This document shows positions 12,799 to 23,509 of a DNA stretch of 64,000 bases, piece after piece. The DNA lies in NCBI RefSeq assembly GCF_000732945.1, contig NZ_CP008944.1, positions 1,231,784 through 1,295,783 of the forward strand. Reading direction: 5' to 3'. Source of the stretch: Corynebacterium atypicum (GTDB lineage: Bacteria > Actinomycetota > Actinomycetes > Mycobacteriales > Mycobacteriaceae). Each line of letters starts with the position of its first letter. The first letter of the stretch is position 1. Under the pieces are notes generated by a model that was not told where the DNA came from, did not search any database, and saw nothing but the letters and a program-made list of their open reading frames with translations. Both the position numbers and the translations under genes were made by a program.

Positions 12799-14025
12799 TC
12801 ACCGGGCTCGCTTACAGCGCCGCTCATTTTCCCCACGATAGGCCGCCTCCAACGCCACCCGGGTGCGCTCGAGCCCAAGTTCTACCTCAGAATGCGTGAT
12901 CACCAGCGGCGGCACGAACCGCAGCACATCAACGCCGCAGGCATTCAAGATCACCCCATGCTCCACGCCCGCACTCACGGCGTGCTTTGCGACGCCGCGG
13001 TCCAACACCGCCGCGCGCATCAAACCACGGCCGCGCACCTCGACCACACCCGGCAACGTAGCCAGCCCGGCCGCCAACTTTTCTCCACGGGCGCGCACCT
13101 CGGCAAGGAACGCGGCGTCGATAGTCTCCAACACCACCCCAGCCGCCGCGCAGGAAACCGGGTTGCCCCCGAACGTCGTCCCGTGATCGCCCGGGTGGAA
13201 AAGGCCCGCCGCCCGGCCGTGCGCCAACACCGCGCCAATAGGCAGGCCCGCGCCCAGCCCCTTCGCCAGCGTCACCACGTCCGGGACCACACCATCGTGC
13301 TCAAACGCGAAGAAATCCCCCGTCCGGCCCACGCCGGTCTGCACCTCGTCCAAGATCATGAGCAGCCCAAACTCATCGCAAAGGCGACGGACCTCGGCCA
13401 AGAACCCGCCCGGAGCCGGCACCACGCCCGTCTCGCCCTGAATCGGCTCCACGATCACCGCGGCCGTGTTCTGCGGGTCCATCTCGATCAACGCGCGCAA
13501 GTAGCCCGCGTCCCCGTAGGGGAAAAACTCGGCACCGTCCGGAAGCGGGGCAAACATATCCCGCTTCGCCGGCTGCCCCGTGATCGAAAGGGCGCCCATC
13601 GTGCGGCCGTGGAACCCATGCTGCGCCGCCAACACCCGGGTACGCCGAGTCAGCCGAGCCAGCTTCAGCGCCGCCTCGTTGGCCTCCGTGCCCGAATTGC
13701 AAAAGAACACCCGAGCGTCACCGCAGCCGCCACACGCCTGCCTGAATTTCCCCACGAGTGCCGCACCCACCTCGACCACCGGCCGCGTCGCCACAAGATT
13801 CGACGCGTGCGTCAGCCTCACCGCCTGCTCCGCCACCGCCGCCGCCACCCCAGGATGCCCATACCCCAAAGAGGCCACCGCAATGCCGCCCAAGAAATCC
13901 ACAAAATCCCGGCCCCGAGGATCAAAAAGAGTCGCCGAACGCCCATACTCCGCCTCCACAGCCGGGGTCTGGTACGTGCTCATCAAAAACCGCGACCACT
14001 GCCCGCGAATACCCGAATCCACCAT
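12799..14025 (-). CDS. argD: Acetylornithine aminotransferase
   Basis: PLP-dependent class III aminotransferase (408 aa) that converts N-acetylglutamate semialdehyde to N-acetylornithine. Visible elements are [16 protein letters not shown] (110-125), [10 protein letters not shown], the PLP aspartate in LDEVQTG (226) and the Schiff-base lysine in LAKGLGAG (255). The start is the ATG that overlaps the argB stop by one base (TGATG) with AAGGA nine bases upstream; a TTG one codon earlier is less likely. Two copies of the iterated word TTTCCCCACG lie inside the gene (12828, 13747). Confidence 0.96.
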   Translation of the reverse strand: MVDSGIRGQWSRFLMSTYQTPAVEAEYGRSATLFDPRGRDFVDFLGGIAVASLGYGHPGVAAAVAEQAVRLTHASNLVATRPVVEVGAALVGKFRQACGGCGDARVFFCNSGTEANEAALKLARLTRRTRVLAAQHGFHGRTMGALSITGQPAKRDMFAPLPDGAEFFPYGDAGYLRALIEMDPQNTAAVIVEPIQGETGVVPAPGGFLAEVRRLCDEFGLLMILDEVQTGVGRTGDFFAFEHDGVVPDVVTLAKGLGAGLPIGAVLAHGRAAGLFHPGDHGTTFGGNPVSCAAAGVVLETIDAAFLAEVRARGEKLAAGLATLPGVVEVRGRGLMRAAVLDRGVAKHAVSAGVEHGVILNACGVDVLRFVPPLVITHSEVELGLERTRVALEAAYRGENERRCKRAR

Positions 14026-14963
14026 CAACTTTCATCCTTCCTAAAAACCACACCATCCGGATAATCCGCCGCATCAAAACCATCCGGCAACACCATCGTG
14101 CCCACCCCGCCCATGGTCAGAAGCTCCAGCAGCACCGAGTGCGGGGCACGACCATCAATCACGTGCGCCGCGCTCACCCCCGCAGAAACCGCATGCAAAC
14201 AGGCCTCCATCTTCGGGATCATCCCCGAATCCAAACCCGGCAACACCCCCGTCAACTCAGAAACCAGAATCTTAGAAACCAAAGAATCCCGATCCGGCCA
14301 GCGAGTATAAAGACCCTCCACATTCGTCAACATCAACAGCCGCTCAGCCCCCAAAGCCGCGGCCAACGCTCCCGCCGCCGTATCCGCATTCACGTTAAAA
14401 ACCTCACCGTTATCCCCCGGCGCAATCGTGGAGACAACCGGAATCCTCCCGGCGTCGATAAGATCCATCACCGCCGACGCATCCACACTCGTGATATCTC
14501 CCACGAAGCCGATGTCCGTGGGCGTGCCACCAATATCCACATACCGCTTCTGCGCATGAAACAACCCCGCATCCTCACCCGAAGTCCCCACAGCATAGGG
14601 ACCATGAGAATTAATCCGGCCCACCAAATCACGACCCACATGCCCAAACAACACCATCCGGACAACGTCCATCACCTCCTGCGACGTCACCCGAAAACCC
14701 CCACGGAACTCCGGCTCCACACCTAGCCGCGCCAGCATCCGCGAAATCTGCGGGCCACCGCCATGCACCACCACAGGCTTGACCCCCACCGTGCGCAAAA
14801 ACACCATGTCCTCGGCGAACGCATCCTTCAAACCATCGTCAACCATCGCGTTTCCGCCATACTTGACCACCACGATCTTCCCGCGGAAAAACTGCAACCA
14901 CGGCAACGCCTCCGCCAACACCGCCGCGCGATCCGCCGAACTCAACGGCATCCGCTCACCCAT
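14025..14963 (-). CDS. argB: Acetylglutamate kinase
   Basis: Amino acid kinase family enzyme phosphorylating N-acetylglutamate, usually the arginine feedback point. Family elements include [22 protein letters not shown] and [21 protein letters not shown] at 14972 would also open the frame, but GGGGAGG lies eight bases before the ATG at 14963 and directly against the GTG, so the ATG is chosen (312 aa). Its stop overlaps argD. The 35-base gap to argJ holds one copy of CCCCGTGGGGAAAATC. Confidence 0.95.
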   Translation of the reverse strand: MGERMPLSSADRAAVLAEALPWLQFFRGKIVVVKYGGNAMVDDGLKDAFAEDMVFLRTVGVKPVVVHGGGPQISRMLARLGVEPEFRGGFRVTSQEVMDVVRMVLFGHVGRDLVGRINSHGPYAVGTSGEDAGLFHAQKRYVDIGGTPTDIGFVGDITSVDASAVMDLIDAGRIPVVSTIAPGDNGEVFNVNADTAAGALAAALGAERLLMLTNVEGLYTRWPDRDSLVSKILVSELTGVLPGLDSGMIPKMEACLHAVSAGVSAAHVIDGRAPHSVLLELLTMGGVGTMVLPDGFDAADYPDGVVFRKDES

Positions 14964-14998
14964 CGTCTCCACCTCCCCGTGGGGAAAATCCCCCCACG

Positions 14999-16178
14999 CT
15001 AACTGCTGTAGGCCGAATTAATCTCCACGTAAGCGTGAGACAAATCCGTCGTTCGCACCGTCGCCGTCCCCACACCTCCCGTACCCAGATCCACCACCAC
15101 GTCAATAACCTCACCCGTCAAATCCACCTCGCGGGCCCCCGGCGCACCCGTCGACCGCTCGCACACCGGACGACCGTTGAACATCACCGAAATCCCCTCC
15201 GGGTCCAGCTCCACCGGGGCCATCCCCACCGCAGCCAACACCCGACCCCAATTAGGATCTGAACCAAACATCGCGCACTTGAACAAGTTGTCCCGCCCCA
15301 CCGTGCGCGCAGCCTCCCGCGCCGCGGCGTCGTCAGTCGCCCCCGTCACCGTAATCGAGACCCGCTTCGTCACCCCCTCCGCGTCCGCCTGCAGCTGAGC
15401 CGCCAGCTCCCGGCACGCCATCAGCACCCCCGTGCAGAAAACCTCCTCCACCGGCTCCACCCCCGAAGCCCCAGAAGACATCGCAATCACCGAGTCATTC
15501 GTCGACGTCGACCCATCCACATCCAACGCATTAAACGTCACCTCGGCGGCATCCCCAAGCGCGCTGCAGCAACGTCGAAGACACCACGGCGTCAGTAGTC
15601 AACAACACCAACATCGTCGCCAACGACGGCGCCATCATCCCCACCCCCTTAGCCATCCCCGCGATCTTCCAACCGTCGCTCTCAACCACCACTTCCTTCG
15701 TGCACGTATCCGTAGTCAAAATCGCCTCCGCTGCCGCATGCCCCGACGCCGCGTCTCCAGCCACGCTGCGCGAAAGCTCCGCAATCCCGGCCCGCACGTT
15801 GGACATAGGCAGCTGCTCACCGAGCAAACCAGTCGAACACACACCCACCTCGCCAGGGTCCACACCCACCAGTTCGGCGACCAAGCTCTGCTCCTCCGAC
15901 GCGTTGCGATCCCCCACGGAGCCATTACACGCGTTCGCATTACCCGAATTAAACACCACGGCGCGCAACGAACCATCAGCGAGGGCACGGTGAGTCAACT
16001 TCACCGGCGACGCGACAATCTTATTACGCGTAAAAACGCCCGCCGCCACACAACCAGCACGGTTAACCACCAACGCCATGTCCGATTTTCCGCTCGGCTT
16101 AATTCCCGCCGCTACCGCAGCGGCCTCAAAACCGACTGGGTCCGTGATGCTTCCAGACCGCGTGACCTTCAACTCCAT
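14999..16178 (-). pseudogene. argJ: Glutamate N-acetyltransferase / ornithine acetyltransferase, frameshifted
   Basis: ArgJ recycles the acetyl group from acetylornithine to glutamate and is a self-cleaving Ntn-type enzyme. The N-terminal frame keeps the cleavage site APSLATML with the nucleophile Thr188, and FNSGNANACNG. The C-terminal frame keeps [29 protein letters not shown] and the end VEINSAYSS. The two frames meet near 15559-15564. The reading LLQR in one frame and [11 protein letters not shown] in the other would join if the GC dinucleotide run were two bases longer, so a two-base slippage deletion is the simplest explanation. As written, the protein stops after about 216 residues, shortly after the cleavage site, and loses the beta chain. 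Sequencing error cannot be excluded. Confidence 0.88.
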
Positions 16179-16223
16179 TGCCCTCACCCTCCCGTGGGGA
16201 AAATCTTCTACTTAACCCGAAAC

Positions 16224-17276
16224 CTACGGCGCCACAGCCGCAGTCGGCAGCCCGGACGTCTCCTCGAACCCGACAGCCAGGTTCATGCACTGAACCGCGG
16301 CACCGGCTGTGCCCTTCGTGAGGTTGTCAATCGCCGAAGTAACCACAAGACGGCGAGCCAGCGGATCCACCTCCACCTGCATAAGACAGGTGTTCGCGCC
16401 CACAACCCACTGCGTCTGAGGTTGGACACCCTCCGGAAGCAGCCGCACAAACTCCTCCCCCACGTAGAACTCGCCGTACGCTTCGCGTGCCGACGCCGTG
16501 GTGAGCGCGGCGTCGGCAAGAGGCGCCGTAACAACCGTGAGGATTCCGCGTGGCAGCGGCGCCAGAATGGGGTTAAAGCACACCGACACGTGCTGATTCT
16601 CCGGGGCAACCTCGGTCAAGTTCTGGACTATCTCCGGCGTGTGGCGATGCCTGCCGGCGGTGTTGTAGGCCTTAAGCGACCCCATCACCTCCGCGGCCAA
16701 ATTGGCCGCGACCGGTTTTTTACCCGCACCACTCACCCCAGAAATCGCGGTGATAGCGAGGTTCGGATGAATCAAGCCCCTTGCCACAGCGGGCAACGCC
16801 GCCAAAGTAGCCCCCGTGGGGAAACAACCAGGTAACGCGATCCGCTTCGCAGTGCGGATTTCCTCACGGTGATGCGGCATTTCCGGGATCCCGTACGTCC
16901 AGGGTTGCGCAAACTCGCCGCCGTACCAGTGCTGCCAGGCTTCTTTATCCCGAAGTCTATGGTCAGCAGCGCAGTCGATCACCACGACGTCGCCGGGAAG
17001 CTCCCGTGCCACCTGGTCTGAGTGCCCATGGGGTAAAGCGAGAAAAACTACGTCGTGCTGGCTAAGAGATTTGACATCGGTCTCGGTGATTGAGCGTCCC
17101 CACAAAGTCGGTAAGTGCGGAAGTGCCTGATCGGTTGGTGTGCCCGCTGAGCGCGAGGCCGTGAGGTCCCTAATCTCGAGATCTCCCGAATGTAAGCATG
17201 GATGGCCGACAAGTAGGCGGGCAATCTCCCCACCGGCGTACCCGGTGGCCCCTGCGATGGCAACGGTGACTGTCAT
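16224..17276 (-). CDS. argC: N-acetyl-gamma-glutamyl-phosphate reductase
   Basis: NADPH-dependent reductase of the third step of arginine synthesis (350 aa). An NADP-binding GATGYAGGE motif starts at about residue 9 and the catalytic cysteine is Cys151 in [12 protein letters not shown]. First gene of the arg operon. There is no Shine-Dalgarno; a TATTAT -10 ends seven bases before the ATG, suggesting a leaderless operon mRNA. The frame is intact throughout, unlike argJ and argF downstream. Confidence 0.96.
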   Translation of the reverse strand: MTVTVAIAGATGYAGGEIARLLVGHPCLHSGDLEIRDLTASRSAGTPTDQALPHLPTLWGRSITETDVKSLSQHDVVFLALPHGHSDQVARELPGDVVVIDCAADHRLRDKEAWQHWYGGEFAQPWTYGIPEMPHHREEIRTAKRIALPGCFPTGATLAALPAVARGLIHPNLAITAISGVSGAGKKPVAANLAAEVMGSLKAYNTAGRHRHTPEIVQNLTEVAPENQHVSVCFNPILAPLPRGILTVVTAPLADAALTTASAREAYGEFYVGEEFVRLLPEGVQPQTQWVVGANTCLMQVEVDPLARRLVVTSAIDNLTKGTAGAAVQCMNLAVGFEETSGLPTAAVAP

Positions 17277-17283
17277 GCTCGTT

Positions 17284-17311
17284 ATAATATCCGATATGCA
17301 CGCAACCGCAA
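17284..17311 (-). promoter_or_regulatory. arg operon promoter (TTGCGG-16-TATTAT), leaderless
   Basis: On the minus strand TTGCGG (17306-17311) and TATTAT (17284-17289) are 16 bases apart and the -10 ends seven bases before the argC ATG. The inverted pair GCACG/CGTGC (about 17298-17302 and 17318-17322) flanks the -35 and could be part of an ArgR site; the operator itself cannot be assigned with confidence. Confidence 0.6.
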
Positions 17312-17524
17312 TTTATACGTGCGCGATCTAACATTGAAGGCCAGTGAAATACATTTGAACAGGCACGATAATTAATCCCCGCCTCTCGAACAGCCACGCA
17401 TACCACCCCCATTGAGGGCAAGACTTATGCAAAAAGTCCGACGGTGGCTTTCCCCACATGACAGTGGGACCGGAGCAACGATGGAACACGGCGTCGTCAA
17501 GCGCCCCGAGTCACGGATGCCAAC

Positions 17525-18739
17525 CTAGCCTGCGAAATTCCGCACGGGTGTGAGAGCTAAGGCCTGGAAAGGGCGGAGATTTTCCGCACGCGGAGGGTTG
17601 GGGCGAGCACATAACGTCCCCTCCCCACTCACACAATGCGCCCCGGGTCTGCGCCACCCCGCTTTACCGGTTCGAGGACATCGCTCTAACCTGCCATTTC
17701 TCCCCTTCCACCGGAGGTTGTCATCGTTTCGCGCGTTGTGCATCCGACATGCGCCGACTAGGTTATCTAAGTTTGTTTCCCCTCCTTCTGCCCAAGCTTT
17801 TACATGATGCGCCTGGCACGTAGCTACGGTGTGCGTGCACGTCGGCTCCGCGCACAACACCTGATCGAGGGCGAGGATTGCGCGCTGCTTATCGTTGGCC
17901 ATCCTGCGCGTCCGGAAGAGATCCACCGGCTGATCTTTATCGTCGTAGACCAGGCATAGGCCGTATTCGGAGAGCTTCATGCTGGCGAATTCCTCCACGG
18001 TGAGCAACGTCCCGTCTGTGGTCGCGAACGTCCCATCGCCCTGCCCTTCAAGGTCATCCATGGTGAGCAACACCGCTGGCTGCAGGTACTGACTGTGCGG
18101 TTGCGGTTCGCAGCGGTAATAGGTCAGAGCATCGGCCATGGCCTGTTGGTGCGTGAGCGTGTGGTCTTTTTTACGCAGCATTTCAGCTTGCTCGTGCAGC
18201 TCACGCATCAGTCCAGCCATGGCGTCCTCGGGCAGGCAGATAGTAGCGTATCGCATGCCGTGTGCGTCGCTGGTGCGCGAGGCTCGCAGGTAGCGCCGAC
18301 TCGCCCTCGTAACAACCTCGACGCCCGCATTGAGCTCGCGTACGCGCGACGTCGTCAATGCCTTAACTTCATCGACGCTGAGCCCGTCGCAGCGGGCGAC
18401 CACCCAGGCGCGTGTTTGTTCTCGCGACGCCGGCGCGTTGGCTGCCAAGTGCCGAAGGGGCGTGTAGGCCGCAAGCAAGTGGTCTATGCTCCAGCCCCTT
18501 TCTGCGCACAGCGCGTTGGTGGCGCGGCGCAGTGCCTCTTCCCCGGCTTCTGGGTTTTCTATCGGGGCAAGCAGGCTGCGGCTCATTCGAAGCCATCTGC
18601 CCGCAGTCACCGAGGGCACGCAGAATTGTTTGGCTATTTCCTCTTTGGCTCGCGCGGTGGTCTTGCCTATCTGATAGTAGTGTTCGACGAGCTCCATCCC
18701 CCGGCCAGCGATGCTGTCCCATAGCTCAACGATGTTCAT
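17525..18739 (-). CDS. DUF222-type HNH endonuclease family protein
   Basis: A 404-residue protein with the layout of actinobacterial DUF222/HNH proteins. The N-terminal part is helical, and a C-terminal HNH motif is readable in CAEPTCTHTVATCQAHHVKA and NLDNLVGACRMHNARND. Such genes are multicopy and often variable in corynebacteria; their function is unproven (nuclease activity is inferred from the motif). An ATG at 18772 also opens the frame. The ATG at 18739 is preferred because TATCGT ends seven bases before it. A second, broken member lies at the right end of the window. Confidence 0.82.
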   Translation of the reverse strand: MNIVELWDSIAGRGMELVEHYYQIGKTTARAKEEIAKQFCVPSVTAGRWLRMSRSLLAPIENPEAGEEALRRATNALCAERGWSIDHLLAAYTPLRHLAANAPASREQTRAWVVARCDGLSVDEVKALTTSRVRELNAGVEVVTRASRRYLRASRTSDAHGMRYATICLPEDAMAGLMRELHEQAEMLRKKDHTLTHQQAMADALTYYRCEPQPHSQYLQPAVLLTMDDLEGQGDGTFATTDGTLLTVEEFASMKLSEYGLCLVYDDKDQPVDLFRTRRMANDKQRAILALDQVLCAEPTCTHTVATCQAHHVKAWAEGGETNLDNLVGACRMHNARNDDNLRWKGRNGRLERCPRTGKAGWRRPGAHCVSGEGTLCARPNPPRAENLRPFQALALTPVRNFAG

Positions 18740-18746
18740 ACCCACG

Positions 18747-18752
18747 ACGATA
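18747..18752 (-). promoter_or_regulatory. -10 element TATCGT of the HNH gene
   Basis: Minus-strand TATCGT ends seven bases before the ATG at 18739, the leaderless spacing. No Shine-Dalgarno is seen. Confidence 0.4.
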
Positions 18753-18852
18753 GGTATCTGCGCGGCGAGCATCTTTCCGCACGGGGAAAACGGCGCCGAA
18801 CTGTGGATAACCGGGGTTTATCCACAACAGCGCGGCACAATTTTCCCCACGG

Positions 18853-21360
18853 TTAGGCGCGGAGTGTAGCGCCGAGGCGTTCGCTGGCAAGCGCCGCCGC
18901 GTTCATGCGCGCTTCATTGGCTTCGTCGTCGGTCAGGGTGCGGTCTTCCGCCCGGAAGTGAAGCTTGAACGCGAGCGACTTGAGCCCTGCGCCAAGGTTT
19001 TCCCCACGGTAGATGTCGAAGAGGGTGGCGTCTTCGAGCAGCTCTCCGGCGCCTTCGACGATGACCTTGCGCACGTCTTCGGCCGGCACGTCTTCGCTGA
19101 CCACTAGCGCGATGTCCTGGTGAAGCAGCGGGAACGAGGAGAGCACTGGGGCGGGCAGCTCCGCGTCGACGGGCAGGGCGTCGAGGTCGATTTCCATGGC
19201 GCATACCCGCGGGGGCAGGCCTGCGGCTTCGAGGAGTTGGGGATAGAGTTCGCCGGCAAAGCCGACTGTGGCGTCGCCGACTTTGAGTGCTGCGCAGCGG
19301 CCGGGGTGCCAGGGAAGTTCTGTTGCATTAATGACGTCGAGGTGGACGCCGGCAGTGCGCGCCACGAGGCGGGCGGTTTCGATGGCGTCTGCCCAGTCGA
19401 AGGCGCGCCCGTTTCCCCACGGGCCGGTGAGCTCGGTTTCGCCGACGCCCACGGCGGCAGCGTGCAGCGGCTGGTCGGGCAGGCTGTCGAGGACTTCGCG
19501 GATGGCGTCGTCGGTGGGTCGGTGGTTGACGTCGGGCATGGGCGTATTTTCCCCACGGGAGAAGGCGACTTGCTGCACGCCGAAGAGCTGCAGGTCGCGT
19601 CGCCCGCGGGCGATGTTGCGCGCCACGGCGTCGAGAAGCGCGGGCAGCAAGGTGGTCGCGATGACGCCGTAGTCGTTGTCGAGGGGGTTGCGCACGGTGA
19701 CGGTGCGCCGGCGGGGGTCGTCGCCCGCAAGCCCCCAGGCATCGCATTGGTCGTTGCGCATAAAGGGGTCGGCGATGACTTCGGCGTATCCGGAGTAAGC
19801 CAGGGCGTGGCCGATGCGCCGGCGCAGCTTCTGCCGTGGGGAAAGTCCGCGCCCGCCGCGTGGGGTGGGCAGAATCGTCGGGATGTCTTCTAGACCTTCG
19901 AGGCGAAGGATTTCTTCGACGAGGTCCTCGCCCATGGTGAGGTCGCCGCGCCAGGTGGGCGGGGTCACCTGGAGCTGGTCGCCGCGGGTGACGGTGCAGC
20001 CGACTTCGGTGAGCCGGTTGGTTACGGTTTCTGTTGAGTAGTCGACGCCGGCGATGCGCGAGGGCAGCTGCGGGTCCATGATGATGGTGGGCATGGCGGG
20101 GATTTTCCCCACGATGGTGCGGGAGGGTTCGACGGTGCCGCCGCCTAGCTCGGCGAGCAGGGCTGCGGCGAGATCGAGTGCGGGTTCGACGAGTGCCGGG
20201 TCGACGCCGCGTTCAAAGCGTCTGGAGGATTCGGAAGCGAGTTTGTGCCGTCTGGAGGTGCGTGCGACGGTGAGGTTGTCCCAGGTTGCTGCCTCGAAGT
20301 AGACGTTGGTGGTGGTATCGGAGATCTCCGAGGTTGTTCCGCCCATCACACCGGCGAGCGATTGGATGCCGGCGGCGTCACAAATGACGACGTCGTCCGT
20401 GGTGAGTTCGCGTTCGATGTGGTCGAGGGTGGTGAGCTTTTCCCCACGGGCGGCTTTGCGCACGGTGAGGTCGCCGGCGATGACGTCGGCGTCGAAGGCG
20501 TGCATGGGCTGGCCGAGCAGGAACATGACGAAGTTCGTCACATCTGTCGGTAGGTTGACTGAGCGCGCCCCGCACGTCATGAGCACGCGTTCCAGCCAGT
20601 AAGGCGTGGGGGCCTCCGGCGAGATGCCGGTGACTTTGCGTAGCCCGAAGCGGGTGGCTTGGGTTTCTGGTCGAAGGTCGACGCCGATCAGCTCCTCGCT
20701 CGCCTCGGGCACGTCCCACCCGTGGGGAATTGCGTGCCTCGCAAGGTCTTCGTAGCGCAGGTTGAACGCGCTGGCGAGTTCCCGGGCGAGCCCCCTTGCA
20801 GAAAGGGCGTAGCCGCGGTCCGGGGTGATGTTGACTTCAAAGATCGTGTCGTCAAGCCCGAGCACGGGGCGGGCGTCGTCGCCGGTGTCCGCGCCGAAGG
20901 CTGCGGCGTCGGCGCCGAGGTTAATGATGCCGGCGTTCTGGGCGTCGGTAAGCCCCAGCTCTGCGGCGGAGCAGATCATGCCCGCGGAGATGTGGGAGTA
21001 GGTCTTGCGGGCGCTGATCTCGAAGCCCCCGGGGAGCACCGCGCCTGGCAGGGCGACCGCGACGTGATCGCCTTCGGCGAAGTTCCGCGCACCACAGATG
21101 ATTCCCTGCAGCTCGCCGGTCCCATTGGCCTTGCCGACGTCCACCTGGCAGTAGCGGATGGGCTTTTTAAACCCGCTGAGCTCCTCGATCTCTACGACGC
21201 GCCCGATGACGAGCGGGCCGGTGGTCGCCGGTATCGGGCGGTAGCCTTCGGTCTCGAACCCCACCCGCACAAATCCGGCGTCGAGCTCTTCGGGGGTGAC
21301 TCGCCAGCCGGGGTTGGCTTGGCTGAGAATATCGGTGAGCCATTGTTGCGAGATGAACAC
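18853..21360 (-). CDS. pheT: Phenylalanyl-tRNA synthetase beta subunit
   Basis: Large subunit of the (alpha-beta)2 enzyme (about 835 aa). The order is the N-terminal tRNA-binding (EMAP-like) domain around 40-150, the B3/B4 editing domain, the B5 domain and the C-terminal ferredoxin-like anticodon-binding domain (SSFPLLHQDIALVVSEDVPA to the end). The frame stays open about 98 codons further upstream, but that part is Arg/His/Pro-rich and overlaps pheS. The GTG at 21360 begins the conserved FISQQWLTDIL and has AAAGG ten bases upstream. Seven exact copies of the iterated word TTTCCCCACG lie between 18842 and 20448 in this gene and its 3' flank. Confidence 0.96.
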   Translation of the reverse strand: MFISQQWLTDILSQANPGWRVTPEELDAGFVRVGFETEGYRPIPATTGPLVIGRVVEIEELSGFKKPIRYCQVDVGKANGTGELQGIICGARNFAEGDHVAVALPGAVLPGGFEISARKTYSHISAGMICSAAELGLTDAQNAGIINLGADAAAFGADTGDDARPVLGLDDTIFEVNITPDRGYALSARGLARELASAFNLRYEDLARHAIPHGWDVPEASEELIGVDLRPETQATRFGLRKVTGISPEAPTPYWLERVLMTCGARSVNLPTDVTNFVMFLLGQPMHAFDADVIAGDLTVRKAARGEKLTTLDHIERELTTDDVVICDAAGIQSLAGVMGGTTSEISDTTTNVYFEAATWDNLTVARTSRRHKLASESSRRFERGVDPALVEPALDLAAALLAELGGGTVEPSRTIVGKIPAMPTIIMDPQLPSRIAGVDYSTETVTNRLTEVGCTVTRGDQLQVTPPTWRGDLTMGEDLVEEILRLEGLEDIPTILPTPRGGRGLSPRQKLRRRIGHALAYSGYAEVIADPFMRNDQCDAWGLAGDDPRRRTVTVRNPLDNDYGVIATTLLPALLDAVARNIARGRRDLQLFGVQQVAFSRGENTPMPDVNHRPTDDAIREVLDSLPDQPLHAAAVGVGETELTGPWGNGRAFDWADAIETARLVARTAGVHLDVINATELPWHPGRCAALKVGDATVGFAGELYPQLLEAAGLPPRVCAMEIDLDALPVDAELPAPVLSSFPLLHQDIALVVSEDVPAEDVRKVIVEGAGELLEDATLFDIYRGENLGAGLKSLAFKLHFRAEDRTLTDDEANEARMNAAALASERLGATLRA

Positions 21361-21455
21361 GATGGGCGGGCCTTTCTTCGGGGTAGCGTGAGGCGAGGCT
21401 GGTGGTTTGTTTGGGGAGGGTGCGCGCGGCGGACGACCAGGGCGCGGCCCTAGCT

Positions 21456-22547
<1,092 letters not shown>

Positions 22548-22578
22548 TTACCTGCCTTTTCTCGGAGAACTCAAAAGA

Positions 22579-22584
22579 GTATAC
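22579..22584 (-). promoter_or_regulatory. -10 element TATACT of pheST
   Basis: TATACT on the minus strand, giving a start point near 22572 and a leader of about 30 bases before the pheS GTG. The -35 is poor. No T-box structure is recognised in this short leader. Confidence 0.5.
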
Positions 22585-22612
22585 TACCGCCCCCGCGCCA
22601 GGTGGCGAGGCA

Positions 22613-22825
22613 CTAGTCGACGCCCACGATGACGTCGGAAGCTTTGATCACCGCGGTGGCCTTTTTGCTCACCCCGAGGCCGAGCTCCTTAATTGAGTCC
22701 ATGGTGATCGTGGCGTTGACCACGCTCTGCCCACCGTCGAGACGGATCTTGACCACGCCGTTGACGGCACCCTCTTCGATCTCGACCACTTCTCCGGCCA
22801 GCTGGTTACGTGCGGAAAGTCGCAT
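22613..22825 (-). CDS. TOBE (Mop-like) domain protein, probable molybdate/oxyanion binding
   Basis: A 70-residue stand-alone Mop/TOBE domain: it opens MRLSARNQLAGEVVEIEEGA and has the NATITMDSIKELGLGVSKKATAVIKASDVIVG core seen in molbindins and in ModC C-termini (quoted here in part as ITMDSIKELGLGVSKKA). Such proteins bind molybdate or tungstate. AAGGA lies nine bases before the ATG. No molybdate transporter is adjacent; the neighbouring ABC ATPase remnant is of the siderophore type and lies on the other strand. Confidence 0.85.
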   Translation of the reverse strand: MRLSARNQLAGEVVEIEEGAVNGVVKIRLDGGQSVVNATITMDSIKELGLGVSKKATAVIKASDVIVGVD

Positions 22826-23014
22826 GGTGATCCATCCTTCGCAAAGTTGATGCTGTCAATCTTTCGACCCGCCGTCTGCGGGACTAGGCAGGTGACAGCT
22901 TGTCGCGCAGGCGCGCCAGATGCATAAGCACTTAACATCCGCCGGCACCTGCTTTATCTCCGACAAGACCCAGCCTTACTGGCCCACCCTTGCCCGCCCG
23001 CTACCCCACGAACG

Positions 23015-23509
23015 GCTTTAGACGTCTCTCTGGGAGTTCGCCGCGGCGAGACGCTGTGTCTGCTTGGGCTCAATGGGGCGGGCAAGACAACGCTGCTCAA
23101 CATCCTGGCCGGCTTGGCTCAGCCCCACGCGGGGCGCATACGCCTAGCGGGGCGCGATATCGCGGGGCTCACACCGGCGCAGATCGCCCGGCTCCTGGCC
23201 TACCTGCCCCAGAGCACCGATCCGACGTTCGCGTACACGCTGCGCGACTTCGTGGTGATGGGCCGCACCCCGCATCTGCCGCGCTTTGCCAGCCCAGGCA
23301 GGCACGACTACGAGATTGCTGACGCCGCGCTGGCCCGGCTCGGCTTAGCGGAGCTAGGTGGGCGAGCACTCACGGAGGTATCCGGCGGGCAGCGCCAGAA
23401 GGCCACGATCGCCCGTGCGTTGAGCGAGCTCTACCGCGTGCGCGTCACCGTGGGGAAACTCGAGGGCATCAGCTACCCCGTGGTCGCCGCGGAGCTCGGC
23501 GGCTCGTAG
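23015..23509 (+). pseudogene. Remnant of a siderophore-type ABC transporter ATP-binding protein
   Basis: The frame reads ALDVSLGVRRGETLCLLG, then a Walker A GLNGAGKTT, a Q-loop segment LLAYLPQ and an ABC signature VSGGQRQKATIARALS. It then jumps to LYRVRVTVGKLEGISYPVV, which looks like the normal C-terminus of FepC/BtuD-like ATPases. Walker B, D-loop and H-switch, about 80-90 residues, are missing without a frame change. No start codon is seen upstream and the first 15-20 residues are absent. No partner permease or binding protein is nearby. Its end overlaps the 3' end of the methyltransferase on the other strand by 37 bases. It cannot be an active ATPase. Confidence 0.82.
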
